Source: Amphirosellinia nigrospora (taxonomy: Eukaryota; Ascomycota; Sordariomycetes; Xylariales; Xylariaceae). Taken from it: DNA of 64,000 nt. Under the pieces are notes generated by a model. That model ran no database searches. It worked only from the letters and a program-made list of their open reading frames with translations, and was not told the DNA's origin. The stretch's first letter is position 1. Every line of letters begins with the position of its first letter. Positions 1 through 11,800 of the stretch are shown here, in pieces. The translations under genes were made by a program, and so were the position numbers. The DNA lies in NCBI GenBank assembly GCA_004123355.1, contig SCHM01000002.1:9087569-9151568 (forward strand), written 5' to 3'.

Positions 1-280
1 GCATGACAACCTTCCAACATACAAAAGGCCGTCCCGCCCTATACCGTTCCCCAGTCACACTCCGCCTCCCTTCCAACTATAACAACACAACATCGTCACA
101 CCAGTCCAGCCTCTATATCGGCCTCTGCACGCAAACCGCCAACTCGGTTTTATCCTTTTTAGCTTTTGCACAGATACTACCAATCAATTTCTATCAGTAG
201 TTCAGCGAGACAGCAGTCGGTCGCTTCTCCCCCTCCACCCAGAAACCCTTTTCCCAAGGTTCCCCAGAAAACTCGAGTTT
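1..280 (+). promoter_or_regulatory. eIF1 promoter/5' leader
   Basis: This C-rich, G-poor stretch precedes the eIF1 start codon and ends in a purine-poor leader. Small ORFs in it have no recognisable product. It is read here as promoter and 5' UTR of the eIF1 gene; no specific site is claimed. Confidence 0.4.
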
Positions 281-1014
281 ATGTCCATCGAAAATCTCAA
301 GTCTTACGGTATGGCTCCTCACAATCATTAATCACTTCCCTGCGTTGCGCCGCATCGCCCATAATTACCGTGCGGAGCTTGTTGTCGCGCGCGACAGCCT
401 TCGTTTTACCCCTCTATTGACTCTATTCCGGGAATATATGCTAACCCATACCTCTTTGCAGACCCCTTCGCCGAAGCCGACGAAACGCCTGGCGAATCCA
501 AGCAGGCACAGAATTACATCCATATTCGTATCCAGCGTACGTTCTACCTAACCCTCATACTCTACCAGTGGCCACTCAGGCATATGTGCGCCTTAATGCG
601 CGCTTCTACTGAAATCGCAACTTGTCCCGAGTTCCACGACAAAGGCCCCCACATGCACTGCGTACTTGGGCAGTAAGCTAACATCTTTTCTCTGCCACCA
701 GAGCGAAATGGACGTAAAACCCTGACCACCGTTCAGGGTTTGCCGAAGAAATTCGACCGAAAGAAGATTCTTAAAGTTATTAAGAAGAAGTTCGGTACGT
801 TCGTCGCCTTGATCTAGTCTACTCATGTTGAAGGTTCATATGGCTAACCGGCCCGCCACTTACAGCTTGCAATGGCACTATCGTCAACGACTCTGAAATG
901 GGCGAGGTGATTCAGCTCCAGGGTGATCAGCGTAACGACGTGCAGCAGTTCCTCGTCGACAAGGTAGAGGGTCTAGAGCTCGATCCCAAGACCATTAAGG
1001 TCCACGGTTTCTAA
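281..1014 (+). CDS. SUI1: Translation initiation factor eIF1 (SUI1 family)
   Basis: eIF1 binds the 40S subunit near the P site and enforces AUG selection during scanning. Four exons are readable: 281-308, 462-536, 702-794 and 866-1014, joining in frame to 114 residues, the usual family length. The start gives MSIENLKSYDPFAEAD. The core carries the conserved IRIQQRNGRKTLTTVQGL block, a basic FDRKKILKVIKKKF helix, then CNGTIV and LQGDQR, and ends KVHGF. All introns have GT...AG ends (GTATGG, GTACGT and GTACGT donors for introns 1-3). No frameshift is present, unlike most longer genes here. The identity is essentially certain; only the UTR limits are unknown. Confidence 0.97.
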
Positions 1015-1890
1015 GCTGGTCATGTCCTTAGCGACCTCCGTTATGCCGATGCCTTCGATCATATACGGACTGTGTCACGGAATGGGCTAGCTCACTATCT
1101 GCGGTGCACAATGTAGCAAAGACGACTGAACACCGCAAAGCTGTCCATCTATCCAGTGGACAGGCTTCCTTCGGTCGAGGCGTTATACGGAATGGTCCGG
1201 ACATGATACCCTTTTGATACATTACGAGAGAGTTATTATTACAGACAGGAGGAATTCCGACGTCAGGGTGGTCTCACGTGCGACCCGGTCGGCTTGGTGC
1301 GGTAGGACAAGAGATGGTCAGCTCTAGATGCTAGCCTTTCGTTACCGATGCTACAAGCATGGAAATGGATTCAGAAATCCATGTTCTCCCTATAATTTTG
1401 CATTGGAATCTTGATATGATTGTGACCCTGACTGGGTAACCTTTTGCTAATACCCCAACTACTTTATCAGTCGTCGAATCATGCTGCGCCCAGCCACATG
1501 TTAACAGGCCAGAGCATTTGGCAATATTTGAAGAGACTGAATGTAAGGCATAATTGCGTGACGACTTCGGCATGACTAGCAATTATTGCGATCGTGCATG
1601 ATGTGGTGTGGAGACAGCAAAACACCGCAATCAAGTTACATATTACTGATCCAGCTAGACATACGAAATCAGACACAATCATATAGGCCTGTCGTTAGAC
1701 CCAAGCAACCTTAAGAACTAAATCATAATCTTTCTTATTTGCTCACTTATCTAGGTATATCTACCTAAGCATACTCGCCCCCGCTTTGTGATATCGTCGA
1801 TCTAGTCCCTAAGTCATATAAATTTTCGTGCAGGAAAATAGGTTGTCGAGATTTCTCCTTTTCCCTCCTGTTTGGATTTGGAATATCGGG
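1015..1890. other. Intergenic region, no gene seen
   Basis: About 0.9 kb between eIF1 and TYW3. The short ORFs here show no domain or codon pattern. The first part is presumably the eIF1 3' UTR and the last ~100 bp the TYW3 leader; a possible 3' splice site (gtgcag, about 1829-1834) may mark a leader intron. Confidence 0.5.
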
Positions 1891-2954
1891 ATGGGAGGCT
1901 TGCAGGTCCTCCCGCCGCCTCCCCCAAATTTCTCTCGCAAGAAGGAGCGCATCATCGAACAGCTCGCCATCCCCGACGCCGAGTACAGTGACGCTTCGCC
2001 CAAGGGGTCCGTCGACGCAGGCATCCGAGACCTAATCGAGGATATCAATGTGCTCGATGGCTTCGTGACGACGAGCAGTTGCGCCGGACGTGTGAGCGTC
2101 TTTGTCGAGGGGCGGAAAGCTGGTGATAGTGGTGAGGGGACAGAGCATAATGATGATGTTACCAGACCGTCTACGCTCGCTGCCGTTGGCGGGAAGGGAG
2201 GCGGTGGTGCTTGGTTATTCGTCTCGCATGATCCGGTACCCGAGACTCAGAGCGATGGTGTGAAGCATCTCTTGGGACTATGTGGTTCAACGGATGGTGA
2301 GCTGAACCGGAAGAATTCTATGGAGAAGTCTTGGAAGGATACGAGGCTCATTCATTTCAAGTTTGAGCCGATGGTAAGCTGCCTTTATCCTCATAAGCAC
2401 AGACTTACCAAGCCGTGGAAAACCATGATAGAGAGGGCACTATATTCACTAATTCAAACGTCGTCTAGATTCTACATGTCCTCACGGCATCGCTGGAGCA
2501 CGCCCAGCTCTTACTCCGCGCCGGTCTGCAAGCCGGGTTCCGCGAGAGCGGCGCCATCAACCTAACGTCGACAACGGCCGAGACCGTGACACCCATGGTG
2601 GCCTTGCGGTCGATGGGGCTTTCTTTCGAGTCGCTGATTGGCGTCCAGGACGACGGTGTCACGAAGTGTACGGTATCTGATGAGTATCTACATGGCCTCC
2701 TACGGATCGCCAACGAGAGGTTCGAGGAGAACAGGAAGCGGATTGAGAGATTCCGCGCAGCGGTTCTGGAGGCGAGCTCCCCGCCCAAGAAAAAAGATGG
2801 CAGCGAGTGGGAAGATGCGCAGGCTAGGCGCGAGAGGAAGAGAGCCGAGGGACTGCGGCGAAAAGCTGAACTTCAGGGGCAAAGCGTGGAGAGGGAGGAG
2901 ACCGGGGTTGGTGACGTAGATTTAGATCTCTCTATGAACCCAAAGTTTACATGA
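1891..2954 (+). CDS. TYW3: tRNA wybutosine-synthesizing protein 3 (TYW3)
   Basis: TYW3 is the SAM-dependent methyltransferase that N4-methylates the tricyclic intermediate of wybutosine at G37 of tRNA-Phe. There are two exons, 1891-2373 and 2469-2954, totalling 322 residues. The family signatures are clear: RKKERIIEQL at the N terminus, SPKGSVDAGIRDLIEDIN, then VTTSSCAGRVSVF (the hallmark SSCxGR motif), GAWLFVSHDP and IHFKFEPM. Exon 2 continues with ILHVLTASLEHAQ and TSTTAETVTPMVALRSMGLSFE. A coiled, charged tail of about 60 residues follows. I chose the Met at 1891 because it places RKK about 15 residues in, as in fungal homologues; an in-frame ATG at 1828 would add 21 unrelated residues. 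The gene is intact, with no frameshift. Confidence 0.93.
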
Positions 2955-3322
2955 TCAGCCCCGTCTCTCATGCGAGAGTAATGCCTGTAACATAAAGAAA
3001 ACATGTTAGAAAATGCATCGTCTATACAGATAAGCTTTTGCTCTCAGCGCCCTATGCCATAATATTACAATACAAGGACATTAGCTATGCGCCCACTCCA
3101 GACCCGAGTGATTTGCTACCAGCCTAAGATTTCGAGCATCACGAGCTGGCGAAAGTTCTTTTTTTCTTCCGCCCACGGCAAGCGTATAGGCAGATCCCAA
3201 AACCACATAAGCGTCCCAGTGCCGGCTGATTGTAGTCAGATGTGACGTCGAGATGTTGACATCGAGATGTAGCAACCCGTGCGAGAGAATTAATTCGGCT
3301 CATACGTCTCCCCTTGATCCCT
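2955..3322. other. Convergent 3' region between TYW3 and MIC19
   Basis: This stretch lies between the stop codons of two converging genes and should hold both 3' UTRs. An antisense 64-residue ORF at 3081-3275 has no supporting features. Nothing else is seen. Confidence 0.4.
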
Positions 3323-4033
3323 TCATCGCACTACCTTGTCTACCCAGCTCTTCTCGAGCTTACGCACCTCCTCCTTGAAAGCCTCGACCTCCTCCCAGCA
3401 GTTCAGCGGCCGACGATCGTTCTCCAACAGGCAACGGACGACTTCGCCACGGGCCTTCTCGACGCTCTCGGGCAGGGTGCGGAGCTGTTTCCTCTTGTCG
3501 AGGCGAGCGCGCAGCGCCTCGACCTCGGCCGACACCGTCTGTCTACCGCCGCGGGCCTCGGCCTCTTTGTCGGTTACCTCGGACGCCTTCTGCAGCGTGC
3601 TCTTAAGCGCCGCAGCCTCCTGCGCCGACAGTTTCTTCAGTTCTTCCGATACGCGGCCCTGCACGGCCAGCTCGAGGTGTTGCGCGCGGATAAGTCCGAC
3701 TGTGAAGAGAGGGAGAGAGCTACGTCAGCTGGACGGGGTTGAGTTTGTGTGTTTCTTCAGGTTGGGTAGATCGTGGGATAGATATTTTCCGTCAAGATTG
3801 GAGAACCCTCGCTTTTGCTTCACGCACCGGGGTAAGCGCTTACCTCGCGGTTGGTATGTAGAGAATCGGCGACATCTTGGGATACGCCTACGGGTGACGA
3901 CCTAGAAGACGGATAATGCCCATGTTAGCGAACGCTGCGCTATTTTGGAATTGGGTTGTTGGGTCCAAATTAGAATCGCTTACGCATTCCACGTGTGTGA
4001 GTCCCCGGTGGGCTTGGACGAGCTTGAGCCCAT
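3323..4033 (-). CDS. MIC19: MICOS complex subunit MIC19 (fungal AIM13 type)
   Basis: MIC19 is a peripheral inner-membrane subunit of the MICOS complex that holds cristae junctions. Three exons fit: 4033-3984, 3901-3828 and 3699-3323. They sum to 501 nt, or 166 residues, in frame. The start MGSSSSKPTGD is the N-myristoylation-type terminus of this family. The middle has SQDVADSL. The last exon reads AQHLELAVQGRVSEELKKL, a charged coiled coil, and ends with the diagnostic VVRCLLENDRRPLNCWEEV and the tail LEKSWVDKVVR. The two Cys spaced ten residues apart (C-x10-C) form the single conserved pair of fungal MIC19. The second donor is uncertain: the stronger-looking GTAAGC at 3843 breaks the frame, whereas GTGCGT at 3827 keeps it, so I used the latter. 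Confidence 0.85.
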
Positions 4034-5776
4034 GGTGTCGACTGTCAATTGCTATTTTGAATCGCTCGTGTAGCTTGGCTATTGCGAAGCGTGCAGCCCG
4101 CCAGCCGGTTTCGAGGTAAAGATTTCCGACCCCGGGTTGGCCCGAAAGTGCCTACAGTGTTAGCTTAGCATGCCTATTTTTAGCACGGTGGGCTTTCATA
4201 GAATTGATTGACACGTGCTTCTTCTAAAGGTTGCAAAGTACCTCCGTCAACAACATAAACTACCTAGATCGATACGTCTACTATTCAATAATATTGTCAA
4301 GAAAAGGTTCCAATTTAGTTTATTACTTCTTCCTTTGATGTTTTATTCTACCCAGATTCCCAAATGATCCGATATTTCCACTCATCCACCTGATCTTCTG
4401 AGCTGTTACCCCAAAATGCCAACAACTTAGATGCTGATTTAACTCTTCTATTTATATCGAACTACTTGCATCGTATATTGAATATGTAAGGGAAACATGA
4501 AGCACGGGGCTCCCGTCGTTTCCCTCTGTCGGGTGACGTCCCGATGTCTATTTAGGAGACCAGCGAGTCCGGCATCCCAAAAGGAGAGAGTACAAGAGCC
4601 GTGTAAGGACGTCAAAATACGGATACTGGCTCCGGATATTTTGTTAGGTAAATTCTTACCCGCTGCGAAAGCACCCTCATGGTTGTTTCTATAGACCATT
4701 TACCCTACCAGTATACACAGACCATAAATATAGCGAGGCCAGACCCTAGTCTCGTACTCCGTTCCGCTGGTTCCATTATCAGGATGGGTACCATACTGCA
4801 GACGTATCTCAGATCAACTTTAGGTCTGTGTCGTTGAAAGACATATTTGAATTAGACATCAAAGGCAAGTTGGGTAGGTATCCGAACGAGTCGAGGGTGG
4901 TAGAATTGGCATGTCCTCAGGACGGTCTCTAGACTGGCTCATGTTGGGTAGGTAGAAGACGACGACCAGAAATACGGCGCAAGTGACAAACACGAGGGCA
5001 ATAATCCCCGGTGCTGGTATCATCTCCTTGCGACTTCCTCTGCGTGGACAATTGAATAATGGGAGAATTTGTTGCGTACAAATAACTGAGAGAGTCTCGT
5101 CGGCCATTTTGAAGGTTTGAGGAGCACTGTGGTTGTAGTTGTCTTTTGGAACAGTACAGTTGAAATCTGGCTAGAATTCTTTTTAATTATTTTTTTTAAT
5201 TATTTTTTTATATCTCATTCGAAGTTGGGTAAAAAGAGTTAGACGAGAGAAGGTGTGTATGAAGTTCTCGGTCCGAATCTCGTGCTTTATATGCTCGCAG
5301 ACTTGGTCACATTCATGCCGCAGATGACTCTTACGCATTAAGGTTTACAGAAATCCCAGGCAGGCAATGAAAAATTTTCTTCAAACGGCAACTTTCATGC
5401 CCGAAAACACCGATATCAGCATGGCTTGAAATTTTGCATTGGGCTCTTAACCGATTAATGGTGCTGTTGATTTAGACTAAGTCACTTACGTTTAAGATTC
5501 ACCGCAGCTTACATACTCCCTAGTAAGTCTCATCTAGGAAGTTCTTAGCTACCATTATTTTTTTTAACGCGCAAAAGAATCCGCAGTTAATGATCAGACA
5601 CGTTGTTGTAGCGCTCTAGTTGGTCTGAAAAGGTTCTTACAACTTTTGGTTTTAATTTCGATAATCTGAATATTAAAACAAGAGCGTATTTATAGTTTTG
5701 AAACCAGTAACATAGAAACCGAGAAGATATTGGCTGAATTCGCCTAACGGAATCATCCTAATAATAGACTATTATC
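4034..5776. other. Intergenic region with one weak small ORF
   Basis: About 1.7 kb between the divergent ends of MIC19 and the Clr5/ankyrin gene. It contains T-rich tracts (around 5180-5215) and no recognised gene apart from the weak membrane ORF listed separately. Confidence 0.4.
4859..5107 (-). CDS. Possible small single-pass membrane protein, unrecognised
   Basis: An 82-residue ORF with a clear hydrophobic stretch, PGIIALVFVTCAVFLVVVFY, at about residues 33-52, followed by a Pro- and Asp-rich tail. I do not recognise it. A single transmembrane helix in a short ORF is weak evidence, because such segments occur by chance in intergenic DNA. There are no introns and no strong start context. 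Transcript data would be needed to accept it. Confidence 0.25.
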   Translation of the reverse strand: MADETLSVICTQQILPLFNCPRRGSRKEMIPAPGIIALVFVTCAVFLVVVFYLPNMSQSRDRPEDMPILPPSTRSDTYPTCL

Positions 5777-8700
5777 TCAGTCACTTTCGCTTTCGCTGTC
5801 AGAGCTGTAGCTGATTGCATTCTCATTCTCATCGTCATCGTCGCTTGACGCACTAGAATTCTCTAGCACAATATCTGAGTTCTCGGCTTCAAGGTCAACA
5901 ATGATGCAATTTCCGAACGTTCTTATTTGCTCCCGAATCAACTCAGCAACGGTATAGTGTTGATTCCCAAGTGCTAACCGAATCGCGCCTTCATAGCCGG
6001 TTCTACCTCGATGGTGGCTATAAGCTGCCATGCTTAACAGTAGCTGTACTATATCAAGCCTTCCCTTTCTGGCAGCTATGTCCAAAGCACAGTAGCCCCC
6101 ATATTTGGCAGGGGGCATTAATGTTGGCGCCATGCTCAAGGAGAAAAAGGGCAGTCCCCATATCGCCGTAACGTGCCGCGATCTGCAACGCCGTCATGCC
6201 CAGTACCTCCCTGCAGGAGCATTTACATCTGCGCCGAGGTCAATCAGATTTTAATCCAGCCTAAAGTGTGCGTTTGATTTTCAGTCGATAGAGCTGCCCA
6301 TTCACAGGCACTTTGGAGCGCTGTTCGTCCTCTGAGGCCGATTGCCGGTTGGTTAATATTCGCTCCTCGTGCCAACAGTTGAGTTAGGAGCTCCATGCAT
6401 CCCCTTCTGGCTGCTGCTTGGATCGGATACTGTTTAACATGCCGGGCGTTGAAGGTGTGGCTTTCACAATATGCGTTCACATCAGCCCCGGCATCCAGGA
6501 GCCTATACACAACTTCATCTCGACCACCATAGTCGATGAAAAATGCTAGCTGACAATCACGTCGAATAGGGCATCCGCGCTCGAGGAGCAGTTCATATAT
6601 CTCCAAACTAAGATTGTTGCCACCGTTTCTCCTTTGGTGATAGAAGCCTGGATGCCATGATCCTAGTAGTGATTCTTGATCAGTTGCTAAGTCTTTCGGA
6701 CAGTTGGCCAAGCTTAAAAAAAGCTTCAAAATTGAAAATCTTCTTTGTACAGAAGTCTGGTTGCCGGTTGATGTCCTCAATATTGCTTTGAAAACTCGTA
6801 ACTGCTCGAATCATGGGGTTTAGTCTTAGCTTTGCACCACAACCGATCAAGTAAGCAAGCATCTCAAGGCTGGTTTCCACATTCCTGTCTCTTAACGATG
6901 AATACTTATCAAATAGACGAAAGCCCACAGTTAAAGTAGAGTAAGCGATAATCGTCTTGGTACCAAAGCGTGTCGATAGACTAGCATTAACGTCAACGCC
7001 AGCCCGCAACAGCCAAGATACTGCTTCAAAGTTATTAAGACGAGCAGCACTACACAAAACACTGGCCCCGTAGTCCTGCATGTTGGCGCCGTAATCAACA
7101 AGCTTAGGCAGAACCCCCAGGCCGGTTCTCGCTACGGCGGCATGTGTCACGGCGTGGTCTATAGCCGCACCTTCAGAGATAAGTAGGCCTAATAAAGACT
7201 CTACAGCATCTGTGAACTCGAACCGTGCAGCTTTAGATACCAATCTCGAGAGGAGGACCGAGGAATTCGTTTTCATCATCGGAAGTTTGATATCCACACC
7301 AAAATCGACAAGCCCTGAACCACCTCGGTATCGATATCGAAATTCTCCATGAAAAACTGTTCTGCAAGGACGAGTTGCAAAAGACTAGCTCTATCAGCCG
7401 GATGCTGTGCTGGCCGCGAGTCTAGATAAGCCTGAAGAAACTCTTTTCCTCGTTTCGCCGAAAGACATATGCCTGGACGAGTGATCCTTGTGGCTTCCTT
7501 GAGGCTGTAAGGCCTTAATTTTGTGTAGAGTCTAATATCCCAATAATAGCTTTGGTCTAAGAAACTGAGCCTCAATGTGGTGGGGATTTTATTTTTAGTA
7601 TGCAGCCTGGAAATGTGTGCTCTAGCGGAACGGCCGTCCCATAGCGAATCGACATCTGCTCCCCGGTCGAGGAACAGACCCAAGACATGACTATGCATTT
7701 CATTGTGTATGCTCAAGTTGAACATAACTCGATCTTGCAAATGACGATCTGGCAATAACTCGTTATATTTGACAAGCCACACCCCTGTCTCCTCCATTGC
7801 GGAGAAAAAGAGACTGAAATTAGTGATTTCCTGAATGGTATTTTCTGGGTACAATCTACGTCGCCATATGACGCGGTTGACGTCACACTCATGAATCAAT
7901 GCTTCAGCACAAGCTATGCTTTTCGCTCCAATGGCCTCTAGGATGGCGGATGAAAATGATGGTAGCGGATTCGAATACTTCAGACTATCATCCGCTCGCA
8001 CCCCTTTACCTAAAAGACAGCGGATGGTATCGAGAGAACCTAATGACGCGGCCATAGAGAGGTACATATGTCCGTTATCAAGGATCCAACCAGGGCGTTC
8101 AAGCCCCACCTTTAACAAGAAAATGAAGGCATCTTTGTGACCTTTCTCGTAGGCGAACGGCACCAAAGTCTCCAAAGCGGCCCGAGCGGTAGGAAGGTCG
8201 CTTTGTATGAAATGCAATAATACCCTTTCATGTAGACGAGTGAAAAGGATATCGAAGAGCTTCCCCCTATCACCCATGTCGCCGTTGTTCCAGGCGATAA
8301 TCTTGTTCGAGAGAAGGTATATAGCTCTGGTCAAGAAATGATAGCTATCGAAGTTCAAGGCGGGCGTCGAGAAGCTGTATTCAAGCTGCTGAAGAGAAAT
8401 CACCGAAGGTGATAACTTGAAATTCAGGCTAAGTATGAAGTCTGTGATATCTCCTAGGATGGTAATGTCGAAATGTTGGCTATTGCTTACGCCGGGGTTA
8501 TGCGGTCCCTGCAGGCTGTTGCTAATAATAGCTATTGTAATGTGAGCATACCATGCGGAAATAGAGTAAACAGGATGATTCTTACAGTGCAACTGCTTTC
8601 TGAACGTATTCATCGGAATAGTTTCAAGATAAACACGATGAAACAGTGGATTGAAATCCTCCGATAATGCAGGGACTCTCCTCACGAAATCTGGGGCGCT

Positions 8701-9453
8701 AATATGCGATGTTAAAGGTAGATGAGGGATAGTGCCATCACTTGACATCGGAACTAAATCTTATGGTAAGAATAAACCACAATGGATATGCAACATATGC
8801 AACGAGACGCACCTGGTTCTGGAATCACGTATTGCAGTGCTGCGCTAGGTTGTCTTAGCTGAGTCCCGACTGGGACGGTCAACGAAGACATTGCAGATGG
8901 CGAAGGTGGGTGCAATGAAGGCGTAGCAAGCATTTCAGGAGATGGCGATCGCACAGTCACACCCGCTGGAAGTTCACGTAGCAGACCTGGCCGGATGGTT
9001 AATAACTCCGATGAGTTAGAGTACCCAACTTGAGTAGAGCATTCATACCATTACGAATTGATCGGGCGCCTGACCGCCGGATCTCTTTCCATGCTCTCTC
9101 CCAAGAGATTCTCATACCGTCGAGATAGATTTCAGTTTCTTTGCCACTACGGTTCTGAAAATGTTGATAAACAGCTACCCAGTCTTCTTTCTTGAGCTTC
9201 TTCCTTAGCTTAAGCTTATCACGGAGCTTCGCCTCATATGTTGATCGGCTACCGACATGTAAATCGACAGTTCGAAAGGTAATGAGATGAGGTTTACCCA
9301 CGGGAAAGTTGGAAATCCATGTTGGCTTTCCAGCACCTCTTTGACCTGCTTCAGAGTTTTTCTCTCGGATATATACAGCTGTCTTATGAGAGCGGCATTC
9401 TGAATCCAGACATCCCCTTCGGCTGCTAGAAGTAGGAAATCTGAGTTCGGCAT
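5777..9453 (-). CDS. Clr5-domain and ankyrin-repeat protein (frameshifted in this sequence)
   Basis: This is a member of the large fungal Clr5 plus ankyrin family; its cellular role is not known. Exons 9453-9302, 9248-9049, 8986-8813 and 8753 onward join exactly in phase. The N terminus holds the Clr5-type segment: WIQNAALIRQLY, TLKQVKEVLESQHGFPTFP, then STYEAKLRDKLKLRKKL and DWVAVYQHFQNR. A Pro/Ser-rich linker follows (PSPEMLATPSLHPPSP). From about 7276 on come ankyrin units such as LVDFGVDI, LLERGCPIRRD, LLDAGADVNAY, LLARGANIN, LGADVNAPA, LLEHGANINA and CALDIAARKGRLDIVQLLL, ending in an acidic Ser/Asp/Glu tail (stop at 5777). The reading frame breaks near 7295, at a T7 run near 6720, around 6240, 6205 and 6115. 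The ankyrin units stay well conserved across the breaks, which fits assembly indels at least as well as a young pseudogene. Confidence 0.75.
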
Positions 9454-11800
9454 ATTGATCCAAATCGTTATGGGGAGAGAGATTTGAGCGTTTTAGAGTC
9501 CTGCTAAAAATCAAGTCGCTTTTATCCGCTATAGAAGTTAAGTCGACCCCCAGCTTAGTGTCTTATTAGTATCAAGATGGCTTTTGTGTCGACTGAAGTT
9601 ACGTCATATATTGCTGGTACCAAAGCGATGAGACGATGAGAACGGCAAAGCCGAAAATACATATTTTTAGTTATTCTGTCCAAGGCGGAGCGGGTAGTGC
9701 GCGGCCTTCAAAGGCAAACCGCTTGTGCATATTTAGATAATAATGTGTATGCACATAGATATAACCCTGGCGCTCTGATTCGCGGTGTGGTTCTTGAATG
9801 CATACTATATATTCATCGCGTAAGCGTCAGTCTCGAGCAAGCTCGCTGGGGTGTTGCGCAAGTCTCCTTTTGCATAACGTGAAGACAGCAAAAGAAATCA
9901 TCTTTTGGTTCTTGGTCTGCTTTTTTTATCTATAAATCACACCAGGGCGATGCTAATTGGGCGAGGTGCGAAGCTTAAAATTAAGAAACTGAGTTTTTAC
10001 ATAATCTACACTATAGGGTGTAAGACAAGACTTAATACTTAATGGAATGTAATTTGAGGATATTTCTAACCTCGTGGTAGCCACTGTTCCTGTATGGTTA
10101 AGATTGACGTACTACTCGCTGGATACACGGCAATGGAAGTCGTTGATACGCCGTAGCAATTTCGATCAGAACCGGACTCAAGCTCGTAGTAAGTGACTTG
10201 TCATCATTCTCGTCAACTACGATAATAAACTGGGCTCTCAAATCTGATGACAAATTAATAGAACTGGGTGCTCAATAGACAAACGTATTTATATGATCCT
10301 TCAGATACTTTCCAACATCTCATTAAAAACTAGAAAGAGAAAGGAATGCATTATATTCTTCTAGTAGGTCTCCAATTTCTGATGAACTTCTACGAGCATG
10401 ATCAAACTTTACAACCATGAGCCGGTCTACCTCCCCAGCTACACACCATGAACAGCCAGATCTTGTCATCGCAATTGACCGTCTATATATGTCACAAGGC
10501 ATCTCCTGATCTCACGATACCTTGTCTAGCACACCAAAACACTCACCTTCCCAAGCCTCATATAGACTCCGTGGGACTTACGGCCCTAGGAACAAAGGAC
10601 CTAGATGTATATAGCCAGGGGCTAGCCCCCAGAGACTCCTAGGCTCTCGGCGCAACAGCAGATATCAATATACACCCCATACCCTGATAGTGAGGTTATG
10701 ACAATATATTTGGACTCTCGCTTAATTTTAGGCATTAAGGTATAAGTGAGTATCATCAAAGAGCCGAGGTTTTATATCGATAATGGATGCTATACTCTAC
10801 CTTATTGGTAGCCACACGAGGGTTCTGACGCCCCTGCTTTTCCAACCATGCAAATCAGTGTCGGTCGCCACCGCGATATATCATAGCTACTGGATGAGAT
10901 AAGCCCGCGACTGGTGTTGTTAATCTTGCTTCCTCACATGAATAATAACTAGAGATAGTGGTTTAACCTTCACTATTAATAGCGCCCCCAAAAGCTCTGT
11001 ATATATCATTGTCAGTTCAAACCCTAAAATTTACCAAATGAAGTCATGACGATGATCAGACGTGTTTATTCAAGCAAGGTAACTTTCTTCCTTACACGGA
11101 AGTTAGTTGCTTGTGCCATATACTCACTCTTGTATATGCTAAGTTCTTCTTGGGTGCTGATATATCTATGAACAGGCTCACTGAGGATACCCGTTGGGCC
11201 GCGACATCAATACAACTGCTAAAGGTGTAAGTAGCTTAACGCCTGATGAAATATTGAGTAACATTTTAATGGTTGGAGACACACATGTATACATGATGCC
11301 TCAACTACCTACCTAGGTAGCTTGAATAGTTCGACTTGGTTACTACCATCCAATATATCGGATTATGTAACGTTGTTTTAGATATTCTGTTAGATTAGAG
11401 GTTTAAAATTCTCTATAGTATTAAGTATATGGATTGACTTGAAACTGATTAAGTGCCATGTTTATTTTAGACGCCCAGTGGATACTTCCAAAATACCATT
11501 TCACTATTGCCTTGCCTCTTTTTTTCTTTTTTTACACTATAAAGCAATAAGTATATATAACTACAGACTTTGTTTGGCGCACATCTACTTCTCTTGCTAT
11601 TGCTTAATACTTAAGGGTCTTGATATTTTTCTCTTTATCTATAGGTTATTAGTGTTTTCCAGGTAGTGCTTACCTTGTAATATGTTTGCCCATGAAACCT
11701 GTTGTGTGGATAAAGAGAAAGAAGAAGGTCCGAAGTGGTTACAACTTCGTACTTTACTCTTTTAATTTATGCCTCGTACCTTCTTCTTTCCCACAAACAG
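9454..11800. other. Long gene-poor intergenic region
   Basis: About 2.3 kb with no recognisable coding. Short ORFs do not show domains. One copy of the TACCTAGGTA palindrome lies at 11310. There is a perfect short inverted repeat around the GGGGCTAGCCCC core near 10618. No transposon ends were identified. Confidence 0.4.
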
